The notes under the pieces were generated by a model. That model was not told the origin of the DNA. It saw only the letters and a list, made by a program, of their open reading frames with translations, and searched no databases. This document shows, one piece after another, positions 10,987 to 19,554 of a stretch of DNA of 64,000 nt (positions are counted from its first letter, which is position 1; every line of letters starts with the position of its first letter). Origin of the DNA: Endozoicomonas sp. GU-1. GTDB lineage: Bacteria > Pseudomonadota > Gammaproteobacteria > Pseudomonadales > Endozoicomonadaceae. The position numbers and the translations under genes are program-made. The stretch covers positions 3,472,001-3,536,000 of the forward strand of contig NZ_CP114771.1 of the NCBI RefSeq assembly GCF_027366395.1. The letters run 5' to 3'.

Positions 10987-13131
10987 TTATTCGCCGGTAG
11001 CGGTCCAGTGGATAATGGCATCTGAAATGCTGACATCGGTGGCACCAAGGTCATAAGCCGTGGTGTCCCAATAGAAGGTGTTGTTGGGGGTGTTGCTCAC
11101 TGGCTGGGGACGGCGATAGTAGACAGTGGCAGCGAGTCTGCGGATATGGACATAGGCAACACTGGTTGGCACATAGGGGGGATCGAAGGAACTGCCTGCG
11201 GAAGACTGACCTTTATAACCAGCCCGTTCTGCCCAGACCTCCACCTCCGGGTAGACCTTGCCGTCTTTGTAAACGTGGTCTTCCCAGCGCATAGAAATAT
11301 CGTTGAACTCTACGCTTTCCCAGGCTGCATTGTCGTCGTACAGATATACCCAGTTGTTGGAGGTGGTTTTTTCGTAAGTGTTGTAGCCACCTACATCGTC
11401 AGGGATGCGCACTCTCGCCCGACCTTTGGCAATATCGTTTCCCCAGACCTTACTTTCATAGAGATAGAGGTTTCTGACCTCCAGTCGTATATCCACCCTG
11501 GCGAAAAACAGGATTTTGGTGATTTCCCAGCCAGACAGTGCCGGGTTATTGATCGCAATACTATGGCGTACTGTCTGTGCAGAACCGTTGGGACTGAGCG
11601 TTTTCTGCCAGTCGTTGCCTCCCCAATCCTCATTTTTGTAGTCGTAGGTGACTTCACCACTGTTGAAGGTGCCCTCACGGTCTTCAGCAAAAAATTGCAC
11701 ACCCACGTCATAATTTCCCTGGGTCAGGGTCTGGCTGATTTCGAGGTCATGAGTAGTGAACTGGTCAATATCCACGGTGACCGACTCACCATCAATCCAG
11801 TCCCTGTTGTCCGGGCGATACTTCAGGGTCATGGTGACTTTACGGTTCTGCCAGGTGCCGCCACTGCCAGTGGACCGACTGCTGGCAACACGCCCTTTCA
11901 CCGTCACCTTTTTTACCTGATCAGTGTCGTAAGCAAACCATTGCGCGTTATTACCAGCTCCCTGATAAATTTTGCCGTTGGCCTCGGTCTTGCTGCCATC
12001 GGCCAGCAGCAGTCGGGCATAGGGGAAAAACACCCACGCACCTTCAATAAGGCCATAGGGCTGGGGAGTGGTGTGGTAGAGCTCCAGCCGCTGGGACTGG
12101 TCAGGATAATCCGCGTTATAGACGGTAATGTCGCGGGGATAGAGGTTAATGGTGGGCTGGCTTTTAAAATACGCGGGAACGATCACTGCCTGACCATTTC
12201 TGCCGACGCCGCTTTCCGTCCGGCGCACCTCTTTATACCGAACGTGACCAGCCCTGGCGGTGTAGATATAGGACTCGATCCGGCCTTGTTTCAGCACCAG
12301 ATAGTCGTTAGTGGCGATACCGCCACTGCCGGTAATCACCATCTGGCCAAACCCATCGCTGCCGGTGCTCAGCTCGATAGAGCCTTGGCCAACCGTCAGT
12401 GCTGTGCCGTTTTGCAATTCACCGGACTGAAGCTGGCTGATATTTACCGACCCGTTCACCGCCAGATAGCCGTTAAAGATCAGCACATACTCCGGCTCTG
12501 CTTCGGTGCCGATATTGCGCACCGAAAATGGCTGTTCTGAAAGCTCCGGGCTTTCCAGCATCAGATCGGTCAGATTAATAATGGCCGTTCCCTGCCCTGC
12601 TGTTCCGGCCAGTGCGTTAAAACCGCCCACCTGGCCGCCACTGTTGACGTGGCGCACCCAGTAATAGTGCAGGGTGGTGTTGCCGGTGACATCGGTATAG
12701 CGGCTGCCATTGGCTTCATGGACCAGAGAAGCCTGTGCCCGGTCATCTATCTGTGCTCGCCACACTTCGGTGTGGTTATGACCGTTGTAGGCCGGGGCAT
12801 CCCATTGCAGGATTACGGCACCAAAAATGCCGTTGGTGGACAGGCCGGTGGCAGCGGTGGGTGCATCCGGCGCTGTTACGCCACTATCTCCATCACCCTC
12901 TACCGGGACCGTGATTTCTGGCTGAACCGGTTTCAGGGTATCAGTAATGGAACCCACGGCAGAGGCAGGCAAACTTAACCGCTGGCCTATTTCTTTGGCC
13001 AGTCCCAGCTCAGCCAGCTCGCTGTGCAGCACTGCCTTGTCTCCGGCATTGCCGCTGCGACCGGCCAGGCGGTTCAGGAACTCACGCACGTAGCGGTCTA
13101 CGCTGGTCGGCAGCGCGGGAAATTTGGCCAT
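10987..13131 (-). CDS. Phage tail/fibre protein with fibronectin type III-like domain
   Basis: The start is set at the ATG at 13131 (MAKFPALPTSVDRYVREF); the longer frame above it runs into the opposite-strand antitoxin gene and is not coding-like. The 714-residue product has a helical N-terminus, then a fibronectin type III-like domain (about residues 75-165, starting APDAPTAATGLS), then a beta-rich body with many aromatic and glycine residues as in central fibre or host-attachment proteins (lambda J-like in layout). It ends in a beta-rich section possibly exposed to the host. It directly follows the yefM-yoeB insert. The function is inferred from domain type and late-operon position. Confidence 0.7.
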   Translation of the reverse strand: MAKFPALPTSVDRYVREFLNRLAGRSGNAGDKAVLHSELAELGLAKEIGQRLSLPASAVGSITDTLKPVQPEITVPVEGDGDSGVTAPDAPTAATGLSTNGIFGAVILQWDAPAYNGHNHTEVWRAQIDDRAQASLVHEANGSRYTDVTGNTTLHYYWVRHVNSGGQVGGFNALAGTAGQGTAIINLTDLMLESPELSEQPFSVRNIGTEAEPEYVLIFNGYLAVNGSVNISQLQSGELQNGTALTVGQGSIELSTGSDGFGQMVITGSGGIATNDYLVLKQGRIESYIYTARAGHVRYKEVRRTESGVGRNGQAVIVPAYFKSQPTINLYPRDITVYNADYPDQSQRLELYHTTPQPYGLIEGAWVFFPYARLLLADGSKTEANGKIYQGAGNNAQWFAYDTDQVKKVTVKGRVASSRSTGSGGTWQNRKVTMTLKYRPDNRDWIDGESVTVDIDQFTTHDLEISQTLTQGNYDVGVQFFAEDREGTFNSGEVTYDYKNEDWGGNDWQKTLSPNGSAQTVRHSIAINNPALSGWEITKILFFARVDIRLEVRNLYLYESKVWGNDIAKGRARVRIPDDVGGYNTYEKTTSNNWVYLYDDNAAWESVEFNDISMRWEDHVYKDGKVYPEVEVWAERAGYKGQSSAGSSFDPPYVPTSVAYVHIRRLAATVYYRRPQPVSNTPNNTFYWDTTAYDLGATDVSISDAIIHWTATGE

Positions 13132-13160
13132 AGAGAATACTCTGTCTATACTTGTCCAAC

Positions 13161-13174
13161 TAATTGAACAATTA
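13161..13174. promoter_or_regulatory. Palindrome TAATTG-AA-CAATTA upstream of yefM
   Basis: This is a perfect 6+6 inverted repeat 17 bases before the yefM start. Antitoxins of this family bind palindromes at their own promoter, so this is the likely autoregulatory operator. No clean -35/-10 pair could be chosen. Confidence 0.5.
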
Positions 13175-13190
13175 ACACAATGGATAAACC

Positions 13191-13448
13191 ATGAAAGTCG
13201 TGTCCTATTCCGAAGCCCGGAACAATCTGAAATCCGTTCTTGATCAGGTGGCAGAGGATGCCAGTGAAACCCTGATTCATCGCCGTGACGGTCAGGATGC
13301 TGTTGTAATGTCGCTGGACAGCTACAACAGCCTGATGGAAACCCTGCACCTGATGTCATCCCCGGCCAACGCCCAACACCTGAACGACTCCATTGAGCAG
13401 ATCAGGACCGGGCAGGTCATGGAACGGGGATTGCTGGATGACCGATAA
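13191..13448 (+). CDS. yefM: Antitoxin, Phd/YefM family
   Basis: The 85-residue product starts MKVVSYSEARNNLKSVLDQV, the classic YefM DNA-binding N-terminus, and has a charged C-terminal tail that would wrap the toxin. It neutralises the YoeB ribonuclease encoded immediately downstream (11-base overlap) and represses the pair. It runs opposite to the surrounding late genes, so it has its own promoter and is a cargo gene inserted between two tail genes. It may stabilise the prophage or act in phage competition; that is inference. Confidence 0.93.
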   Translation: MKVVSYSEARNNLKSVLDQVAEDASETLIHRRDGQDAVVMSLDSYNSLMETLHLMSSPANAQHLNDSIEQIRTGQVMERGLLDDR

Positions 13449-13707
13449 GCACCGACTGCTTTGCTGGTCACACAATGCCTGGAACGATTACCTGTACTGG
13501 CAGGAGCAGGACCGGAAAACCCTGAAGCGCATCAATAAACTAATAACCGAGTGTCTGCGCGACCCATTTAAGGGTATTGGCAAACCCGAGCCGCTGAAAG
13601 GTAACTGGCAGGGGTTCTGGTCACGGCGGATCAGCGATGAACACCGGCTGGTCTATCAGGCCACAGATGCCCGACTGATCATTGCTGCCTGCCGGTTTCA
13701 CTACTAA
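13438..13707 (+). CDS. yoeB: Toxin YoeB, ribosome-dependent mRNA endonuclease
   Basis: The product has 89 residues from the ATG at 13438, inside the end of yefM. Typical YoeB features are the start WSHNAWNDYLYWQEQDRKTL, KRINKLI, GIGKPEPLKG, WSRRISDEHRLVYQ and the C-terminal ACRFHY, which includes the catalytic-site histidine and tyrosine. It would cleave mRNA at the ribosomal A site when YefM is degraded. The reading frame is complete and all conserved residues are visible, so the pair is probably functional. Its 3' end overlaps the convergent tail gene by four bases. Confidence 0.94.
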   Translation: MTDKHRLLCWSHNAWNDYLYWQEQDRKTLKRINKLITECLRDPFKGIGKPEPLKGNWQGFWSRRISDEHRLVYQATDARLIIAACRFHY

Positions 13708-14825
13708 AGCTCTGCCATCGAGCTGGCCACAATCAAGGCGGTCACGGTATCAGTACCTGCCAACTCAAACTGCCAGCGACTGCCCCGGCCTGCGGGGAGT
13801 CGGAAGCCCCGGTCAGACGTGACCGGCAGTTCCAGAATTTGCTGTTCATCCCGAAACACCCGAAACACCAGGTCGGTATAACTGTCGGCCATGATCCTTG
13901 CCGAACTGAACAGGGCAGGCTTACCCTGGAACACCTTGCTGCGCCAACGATAGGGCATCAGCGCAGCGCCTTTGTCCCACGCCTTGATGGTGTCGCCTAT
14001 GGCCAGATACAGGCTGTCGTCCTGAAGATCACGGTAACAGGCATCAGCGTATGTGCCGAGTTCGGTAAAGGTGCCGCTGTCCGGGCTGAAGATAAAGCCG
14101 CCCTTTTCGTCAGCAGAGTCCGCACTGTCCCCATAAAAACCAAAGTACCGGCCATCATGGAAGCAGGCATGGATGGTCTGTGGCTTGAACCGTTGCCGCC
14201 AGTCTTCCGGGTTGATGATATTGCGGGTCATCAACTCTGCCCGGCCGCCAGCGATCCGCACCAGACCATCGGGGGAGGCATACAGGGCCATATCCCCCAT
14301 ATCCACCATGCTACGTTTGCTGATGCAGGCGTGTGCCGTATCCAGCCGTTCCAGGGTCATGGCACTGGGTTCGGTGCCAAAGGCCACATAGGGATAACCT
14401 TCCGTGGCAATGATCACGCTGTTGGCGGCCACCGCCAGCGACTGAATGTCATACTCCACCGCCAGCCGGTAGGCCGCTGGCCAGGCGTACAGATGGTAAG
14501 GTTCACTGAACATCAGCTCCTTGCCGGAGAACCCCGCCGCCACGCCACCGGGCAGCACCACCATGCCTTGCAGGTTGTTGGGTGGTGCCACCCAGCCGAT
14601 GGTTTGCAGGATCTCGCCCCGCTGGTCCAACGGCGTTTCATCCACCACAGTAGTGACACCTACGGGGGTATCGGTGGCCACCGTTCCGGCATTGTTGATC
14701 TGAGTGCAGAGCTGGTACACGCCGATCTGGGTGCTGGTGTAAATCCGGTAATGGGTGATATTCAGGTCCACGGCACCGGGACCGGCACCCACGGTAATGT
14801 CCACCGTTTCACCGGGCTTCACCAC
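13704..14825 (-). CDS. Phage structural (tail) protein, C-terminal part of a frameshifted gene
   Basis: This 373-codon frame is the downstream part of a gene beginning at 15343. Adding one base near 14853-14860 (GGG in the coding strand) joins WVDETDG to GPPSLPSGEIVVKPGETVD in one continuous frame of about 546 residues. The sequence is beta-rich, with repeated short strands and aspartates, like tail-tube or stabilisation proteins of podoviruses. No enzyme motif is seen. It precedes the tail fibre gene in the late operon, with yefM-yoeB in between on the other strand. Confidence 0.65.
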   Translation of the reverse strand: MVKPGETVDITVGAGPGAVDLNITHYRIYTSTQIGVYQLCTQINNAGTVATDTPVGVTTVVDETPLDQRGEILQTIGWVAPPNNLQGMVVLPGGVAAGFSGKELMFSEPYHLYAWPAAYRLAVEYDIQSLAVAANSVIIATEGYPYVAFGTEPSAMTLERLDTAHACISKRSMVDMGDMALYASPDGLVRIAGGRAELMTRNIINPEDWRQRFKPQTIHACFHDGRYFGFYGDSADSADEKGGFIFSPDSGTFTELGTYADACYRDLQDDSLYLAIGDTIKAWDKGAALMPYRWRSKVFQGKPALFSSARIMADSYTDLVFRVFRDEQQILELPVTSDRGFRLPAGRGSRWQFELAGTDTVTALIVASSMAEL

Positions 14826-15343
14826 AATCTCACCGGAGGGCAGCGATGGCGGCCCTTCCCGTCCGTTTCGTCCACCCAGGTGTAGGTGTAGAAACGGGTT
14901 TCGGCATCCACGGCTTCAGCATCGTCCAGCGGTGTACCACTGAGCGTCACCACGGGCGCCACGTCCGGTTCCGGCAGTCCAAGCTGATGGTCATTAACCG
15001 GATAGTCACTGCCACCACTCAGGGCCAGCCCGTTATCGGTGTAGCGGGGACCTTTCACCGTGCCGGTGTAGTAAACCCGGTTATTAGGATCGTCGGCCAC
15101 CGGGGAGCGGATCACGTCCACGTCCGTGGTCCAGTCGAACCAGTACCGGCTGTCTTCGTTGCGATAGAGGTAGATGGACTGCGGCGTTGCGTTCAGGGCC
15201 TGTTCATCGGCAGGGGCGTAGTAGGCTCGCAAGCTGCCATTGGTCAACCGGCAGTCAATGGCGGTCTCTGCCTGGGTGTCTTCAAGCAGATGGCTGTCCA
15301 GCCAGGGGACCTCGCCGGTAAAGGAAGTGATGTCCAGTTTCAT
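14819..15343 (-). CDS. Phage structural (tail) protein, N-terminal part of a frameshifted gene
   Basis: The protein starts MKLDITSFTGEVPWLDSHLL. It has 174 codons, of which the last dozen, after WVDETDG, lose coding character because of the shift described for the frame below. Together they form one beta-rich late protein. The gene order and length fit a podoviral tail protein between the fibre genes and the adaptor-type proteins. No domain was recognised with certainty. Confidence 0.65.
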   Translation of the reverse strand: MKLDITSFTGEVPWLDSHLLEDTQAETAIDCRLTNGSLRAYYAPADEQALNATPQSIYLYRNEDSRYWFDWTTDVDVIRSPVADDPNNRVYYTGTVKGPRYTDNGLALSGGSDYPVNDHQLGLPEPDVAPVVTLSGTPLDDAEAVDAETRFYTYTWVDETDGKGRHRCPPVRLW

Positions 15344-15349
15344 GGGCGT

Positions 15350-16147
15350 TTACTTTTTCAAGCCATACAGGGAAACCGAACCGGATAGCTTGTCAGCCAC
15401 ACTGGCAAACAGTTTTATTCCGTGCATCGCTCCGCCCCATTCCGCTGACATCGTGGCATACAAATAAGGGTTACCGTTACCGGTTTGCAGGTGACCAGTG
15501 ATTGCGCTAAAGCCGCTGCCTCCCGGCGTGATGGAGATCTGGCCGGAGACATTTACTGAGGAAAATGTGTCGTCCATTAGTCGCAGACCAGAATACTCTT
15601 TGGCCACTGGGGTTGTTGTCCCGTCATGAGCCAGTACTTTCATTCTGAATGCGCCATAACCATCCCAGAATCCCCCTCCAGAACTTTGCTGAATGGATAA
15701 GCCCATATACTTTCTAACAAAATCAGTGCCAATGATGTTGACATTGTTCAATACCAACAAGTAGGAACCGTACACAGTGTCGTCCATCAGGCTGTCAAAA
15801 ATAAATTCCGTGCCGTTGGTGAGCGTTTCGGTACCCAGTAGTTTCATACCATCGGCGTTATTACCCTGACTTTCCAAAGCCGCTATGCGGGCAGTCAGGT
15901 CGCTAATGATGGTCTGAAGACCATCCACCGAGGCGATGCTCTGGGTATGATCTGAAGGGGTGAAGGTAGCAGGTTTACCGGCAAGCTCGCTCCAGTCCCG
16001 GAGGGTGAGTGATGTAACCACGCCACCTACCAGTGCATACAACTTGCCATCAGCGGTATTGATCGCCACCTCCCCCGACGCAAGGTCAGAGGCCAGTGGC
16101 ACCTTGCCCGGCGTAGCCGAGCTTTTCAGTTTGATGGTGTTAGACAC
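15350..16147 (-). CDS. Phage tail fibre / tropism-type protein
   Basis: The product has 265 residues, with GTG as start after AAGGAA. The N-terminus (TIKLKSSATPGKVPLASDL, then GEVAINTADGKLY) resembles the N-terminal domain of major tropism determinant and similar fibre proteins, which attaches the fibre to the virion. A helical coil (about residues 75-95) and a beta-rich C-terminal receptor-binding part follow. I looked for a nearby reverse transcriptase and template repeat, as in diversity-generating elements, and saw none. Confidence 0.7.
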   Translation of the reverse strand: MSNTIKLKSSATPGKVPLASDLASGEVAINTADGKLYALVGGVVTSLTLRDWSELAGKPATFTPSDHTQSIASVDGLQTIISDLTARIAALESQGNNADGMKLLGTETLTNGTEFIFDSLMDDTVYGSYLLVLNNVNIIGTDFVRKYMGLSIQQSSGGGFWDGYGAFRMKVLAHDGTTTPVAKEYSGLRLMDDTFSSVNVSGQISITPGGSGFSAITGHLQTGNGNPYLYATMSAEWGGAMHGIKLFASVADKLSGSVSLYGLKK

Positions 16148-16174
16148 AGGCCCATTCCTTTTGTTGCTGCCGGA

Positions 16175-16780
16175 TCAGAAGGTGCCGCCATCCAGGGTAA
16201 CACCATCAATAGAACCGCCTGTGATACTGACACTGCTCGCAGACTGAAGCGCCATATTATTCAACCCCAGATTGCTTCGGGCAGTGGTGGCGTTAGTCAG
16301 ATCCGCCAGGTTCTGGCTTTTGGACATCTTGCCAGAGACCTGGGAAGTCAGACTGGTGACGGCATTGGCATCATCATTTAACGCTTCGGCAAGTTCGTTA
16401 AGGGTATTCAGCGCGGCAGGAGCACCAGCAACAATAGAATCAACGCCAAGCTGAACCCGTGCATCCACCTCAGATTCCGTCAATCCTTGCGCACTGCCTC
16501 CGGTGGCCGACACCACACCACTGCCATCAATCGACAGGCCAGTGCCTATTTTAATGGCTCCAAACTGCGAGGCTGTGGCAGCAGGCAGGTAGTTGTGCAT
16601 ATTGGTGGTCAAATCGGTCACTGTGTCGGTGAAATCCTTACCACCAATCGTGTCGATACCGGCACCGTCAACACCAATATACAGCTTGTCTGAAGCCTCC
16701 GAGTAAGCCAGCTCTCCAGGGGATAGAAAACTCGGTTTTGCAGTTGTTGTACTGCGCTTTATCTGGATTTTCGTTGCCAT
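16175..16780 (-). CDS. Phage tail fibre protein
   Basis: The ATG at 16780, eight bases after AGGAG, is preferred to a GTG nine bases upstream. The 201 residues share the fibre N-terminus (KIQIKRSTTTAKPSFLSPGELAYSE, here shown in part: LSPGELAYSEASDKLYIG) and the repeat-like tail-fibre segment NLADLTNATTARSNLGL. It ends LDGGTF, almost the same as the end of the next gene's product (LDGGSF). It probably forms part of a fibre with its neighbours. Confidence 0.7.
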   Translation of the reverse strand: MATKIQIKRSTTTAKPSFLSPGELAYSEASDKLYIGVDGAGIDTIGGKDFTDTVTDLTTNMHNYLPAATASQFGAIKIGTGLSIDGSGVVSATGGSAQGLTESEVDARVQLGVDSIVAGAPAALNTLNELAEALNDDANAVTSLTSQVSGKMSKSQNLADLTNATTARSNLGLNNMALQSASSVSITGGSIDGVTLDGGTF

Positions 16781-16821
16781 AATGGACACTCCTGTCTCAG
16801 GCGTTTAATAAAAGACAGTGG

Positions 16822-17193
16822 CTAAAAACTGCCACCATCCAGACTGGTGGGGGCATTCTGATTCACAGAGTCCTCCACCGATTGATGCAAGACCACCATT
16901 TCCTGTTTCAGGGTGGTCAGTTGCAACTTGTCGGCGTCGTGGGCATCGTGCCAGCTTTTGATCTCGTTATATCGCTGGGTAATGTCCGTGTTGATCTGCC
17001 GGTTTTCCGTGGTCATGCCCCACAACGAGCTGGACAATGTATCAGCCCGGTCTGAAGCACTATTGATCAGCGGTAGGCTACTGGCTACTGCCTGTTCAAT
17101 GGCAAGCCGGTCTGCAACAATCTTTTGCTGCAAGGCTGCAACAACGGCCACATCATTGACGATGTTGGTCACAACGGTGGCTTCAGTGGTCAT
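16822..17193 (-). CDS. Small phage virion protein, coiled-coil
   Basis: The product is a 123-residue, mainly helical protein with heptad-like spacing over residues 20-110, ending SLDGGSF. The matching C-terminus with the neighbouring fibre protein suggests both contact the same partner or are processed or assembled in the same way. No family was recognised. It lies in the fibre block of the late operon. Confidence 0.6.
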   Translation of the reverse strand: MTTEATVVTNIVNDVAVVAALQQKIVADRLAIEQAVASSLPLINSASDRADTLSSSLWGMTTENRQINTDITQRYNEIKSWHDAHDADKLQLTTLKQEMVVLHQSVEDSVNQNAPTSLDGGSF

Positions 17194-17204
17194 ACCTGTT
17201 TCTC

Positions 17205-17564
17205 CTATCCAAGTGCGTGGGTAACCCCGGACTGAATCTCCACCTTACCGATAGCAATGGTCGATACGGCACTGCCATCCGGGGTAATCAACTGCAAATC
17301 GTATTCGTAGCGGTAAGGTGTCAGCTCGTTGGTGTCTTCCGGTGCCAGGTACATCACCGCCGTCGTACCGGATACCGTCATCCGTTTTTGCAGCACGGCA
17401 TTGTCGTCCGGCTGCATCCGGTGAAATTTCAGGGTAAAGATCAGTTTCCAGCCGGTCAGGTCCTGAAGCTGGCCATCATCCCCCTCGAACGCTATCGGGA
17501 TGGCATAACTGTCTCCCCGTAAAAGGCAGGCAGTTGCTTTTCGGTTGGCATGGCCATCAGACAA
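17205..17564 (-). CDS. Small phage structural protein, possible frameshift at start
   Basis: The main frame (119 codons) can only start at a TTG at 17564, placed too close to GGAGA. A better-placed ATG at 17555 reads MAMPTEKQLPAF in another frame. Adding one base to the TTTT run at 17521-17524 (coding strand) joins it to LRGDSYAIPIAFEGDDG. The native protein is therefore probably MAMPTEKQLPAF-LRGDSYAIPI..., a beta-sandwich-like structural protein of about 115 residues. The function is unknown. Confidence 0.6.
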   Translation of the reverse strand: MSDGHANRKATACLLRGDSYAIPIAFEGDDGQLQDLTGWKLIFTLKFHRMQPDDNAVLQKRMTVSGTTAVMYLAPEDTNELTPYRYEYDLQLITPDGSAVSTIAIGKVEIQSGVTHALG

Positions 17565-18162
17565 ATCTCCTTCTCGTCACCGATTGCTCGCTGCCGCTGA
17601 CGCCCACCAAACCACGGATACGCTTACGGTTGAGTTCCTTATCATACTTCTGCCGGTTCACCTCACTGAGCTGCGGGTTCGTCCAGGGTTCATCGGGCAT
17701 CATTTGCAGGTCGGCCAGTACGCCCCAGCAGGCAAACTCAAGGGTCAGGTTGCCCACATCGTCCGGTATCTCTGTCGCTTCAAAGGCAGGCATCAGGGTC
17801 AGCTCGATGTCGTGCATGGCGTCCTTGTCCGGGATCGGGGCAACGTGCAGGGCAGTGGTTTCAACATGGCGGTAGTAGTAAGGGGTTCCGGCAGAAAGAT
17901 AAGGGGGCGGCAGGTCACGGCTTTCCAGTCGGGTGCCGTCTTCGCGCAGGATATTCTGCACCGTGGCGATGTCGCTGCCAGCGGGTGCGGTCAAGTCGTA
18001 ATCCTTGATCCCCTTGACCATAAACAGCTTGTCATGGTGTCGCCAGATATTGGCGCGGTGGCAAATGTCCCGCAGGGTAATGATCAGGTAGTTCTTGATC
18101 ACCTGATCCGGGCAGCCCTTGGCATACGGGCGTATGCGGGAAAGGTAGGCATCCAGTTTCAT
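17557..18162 (-). CDS. Phage adaptor/tail-assembly protein
   Basis: The product has 201 residues and starts MKLDAYLSRIRPYAKGCPDQ. It has a mixed alpha/beta layout, with a helical N-terminus, a central beta section (YYYRHVETTALHVAPIPDKD) and a positively charged C-terminus (KELNRKRIRGL). In layout it matches the head-tail adaptor gene further upstream, so both may be portal-ring adaptors. There is no enzymatic motif. It overlaps the next gene by eight bases. Confidence 0.6.
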   Translation of the reverse strand: MKLDAYLSRIRPYAKGCPDQVIKNYLIITLRDICHRANIWRHHDKLFMVKGIKDYDLTAPAGSDIATVQNILREDGTRLESRDLPPPYLSAGTPYYYRHVETTALHVAPIPDKDAMHDIELTLMPAFEATEIPDDVGNLTLEFACWGVLADLQMMPDEPWTNPQLSEVNRQKYDKELNRKRIRGLVGVSGSEQSVTRRRFV

Positions 18163-18220
18163 GGGCTATGCTGTCCTTGGGATTTCCCTGAATAAAAACG
18201 CTGACCGTTAAAGGATGTAT

Positions 18221-18430
18221 ATGAACTTCAGGCAAAAAATGTACGAAAGCCTATCCAAGATGGCTTTTGATCTGGTTAAATTGCCAGCAGCCATATTGTT
18301 GTTGCAGCCCATACTTGCCAATGCTTATGACCCTTCAGTTATGTTCTTTGGTTTTGTTCTCTGCATGGCAAGTATTTATGCAGGCATCGTTTTCGATTTT
18401 AAGTACAGCGAGGAATCCACCGATGTTTGA
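18221..18430 (+). CDS. Small membrane protein, opposite-strand prophage cargo
   Basis: The product has 69 residues from the ATG at 18221, six bases after AAAGGA. Two hydrophobic segments (about residues 20-38 and 43-60) predict two membrane passes, with a charged tail ending EESTDV. Its stop overlaps the start of another small membrane-protein gene. It faces the late genes, so it needs its own promoter and may be expressed in the lysogen, for instance for superinfection exclusion. That is inference; no family was recognised. Confidence 0.5.
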   Translation: MNFRQKMYESLSKMAFDLVKLPAAILLLQPILANAYDPSVMFFGFVLCMASIYAGIVFDFKYSEESTDV

Positions 18431-18545
18431 TCTTGACCCGTTATCGATGACAATGGCCATTATGGCTGCGGTTATTTTCGGTGTGACTCTAACCTTCCAG
18501 GTTTGGGATTATTGCCGAAAAAAATACAACAAACACAAACACTAG
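18423..18545 (+). CDS. Very small single-pass membrane protein
   Basis: The frame has 40 codons from the ATG at 18423, overlapping the previous stop by eight bases, which suggests translational coupling. Residues about 8-28 form one membrane segment, followed by a basic tail (CRKKYNKHKH), the pattern of an inner-membrane protein with a cytoplasmic C-terminus. Its 3' end overlaps the convergent adaptor gene by four bases. Confidence 0.45.
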   Translation: MFDLDPLSMTMAIMAAVIFGVTLTFQVWDYCRKKYNKHKH

Positions 18546-19195
18546 CCGTCAACCTTCCCCTGAAGCATCTGCCGGAACATTTGATCCACGTTCCATTTCA
18601 GCCCCAGATCATTGGCAAACATGGCCAGATAACTCTGGGCCTGCTGCATAGTGGCTTCCGTTTCCATATCCATACTGAATGCCCGGAACAGCATGTAGTT
18701 GATCACCGGGTTCAACCACAAATCATCCAGACTGAATACCTGGGTGTCGGTATCAAAATCGGTAATCACAATCCGTGCGGGCGCCTGGCTGACCAGCAGA
18801 TTGAGCGTATGGTTGGCAGGGGGTACAGGGTACACATAAAACACCGACGGGCTTTTCTGGTCGTAGACGTACTGCTCCACGTCCGCGGCGGTGGCTGTCG
18901 TCCAGTTGGGCAGCAGACTGTCAAGGCTGCTGCGGGTGGTGGCGATCACCGTCCGGCCTGACGCTGGGTTATCCACAATATCCAGCAGGCGGTAGGTGCC
19001 AGGTGGCAGCGACTGTACTGCCTGTGCCTGACAGGTATAGGCCAGTAACTGCGAGTTCACGTCTGGCCGGTTCTGCACCACGGCCAGTAGCGCTTCGTTA
19101 TAAGCATCCAGCAGGTCACTGTTAGTCCAACGTGGCACAGGTGTGTTGTCCTGAAGCAGGTTGCGCACCCGCTGGATGATGGCGATAACCTCCAT
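18542..19195 (-). CDS. Phage adaptor protein (DUF6682-like)
   Basis: The product has 217 residues. Features match the phage adaptor DUF6682 family: an N-terminal helical part with RWTNSDLLDAYNEALLAV and RPDVNSQLL, a central QSLPPGTYRLLDIVDN, PNWTTATAADVEQYVYDQ, and the beta segment VFYVYPVPPANHTL. These proteins bind the portal and carry the tail. It is followed, across the two small opposite-strand genes, by the tail-side late genes, and preceded by capsid-region genes, as expected for a head-tail adaptor. Confidence 0.75.
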   Translation of the reverse strand: MEVIAIIQRVRNLLQDNTPVPRWTNSDLLDAYNEALLAVVQNRPDVNSQLLAYTCQAQAVQSLPPGTYRLLDIVDNPASGRTVIATTRSSLDSLLPNWTTATAADVEQYVYDQKSPSVFYVYPVPPANHTLNLLVSQAPARIVITDFDTDTQVFSLDDLWLNPVINYMLFRAFSMDMETEATMQQAQSYLAMFANDLGLKWNVDQMFRQMLQGKVDG

Positions 19196-19198
19196 ACC

Positions 19199-19525
19199 CT
19201 ATAGCCGGTTACCCTGCTGGTCACAGAACTCCAGATCTACCCCCATTCGTTTCTTCAGCTTGGGGTTGTAGATAAAGACGCTATTGGTGTTCTTGTTCAG
19301 TACAAACTGCAGAGGCTTTTTCCCGGCCTTGGATGAAGTTGTCGGCTCCTCCGGCTCTTCTGGCTCTTCTGGCTTTTCCAGCAGATCATCACCATTCATC
19401 AGTAAGCGAACTTCATCTTTTAGATCATCCAGCTTTTTGCGCTTGTCCAGCTCCACGTTAAACATCTGCCGGGCGACGGATTCCAGTTCATCCTTGCTGC
19501 GGCAGGTCTCCAGATCAAAGGCCAT
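19199..19525 (-). CDS. Phage capsid-region protein with PEEP repeat
   Basis: The product has 108 residues. The helical N-terminus (ELESVARQMFNVELDKRKKL) is SAP/HeH-like in pattern, followed by a PEEPEEPEEP acidic linker and a beta-rich C-terminus (LQFVLNKNTNSVFIYNP). Genes of this kind sit between capsid and adaptor in some podoviruses; a head-joining role is plausible but unproven. It abuts the adaptor gene and lies 29 bases from a long hairpin repeat. Confidence 0.6.
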   Translation of the reverse strand: MAFDLETCRSKDELESVARQMFNVELDKRKKLDDLKDEVRLLMNGDDLLEKPEEPEEPEEPTTSSKAGKKPLQFVLNKNTNSVFIYNPKLKKRMGVDLEFCDQQGNRL

Positions 19526-19554
19526 GGTTCAGAGTCTCCTGTGAGATTTTTTTG

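Noticed and set aside
15350-16780. Diversity-generating retroelement near the tropism-type proteins
   Set aside because: No reverse transcriptase or template/variable repeat pair was seen in the window.
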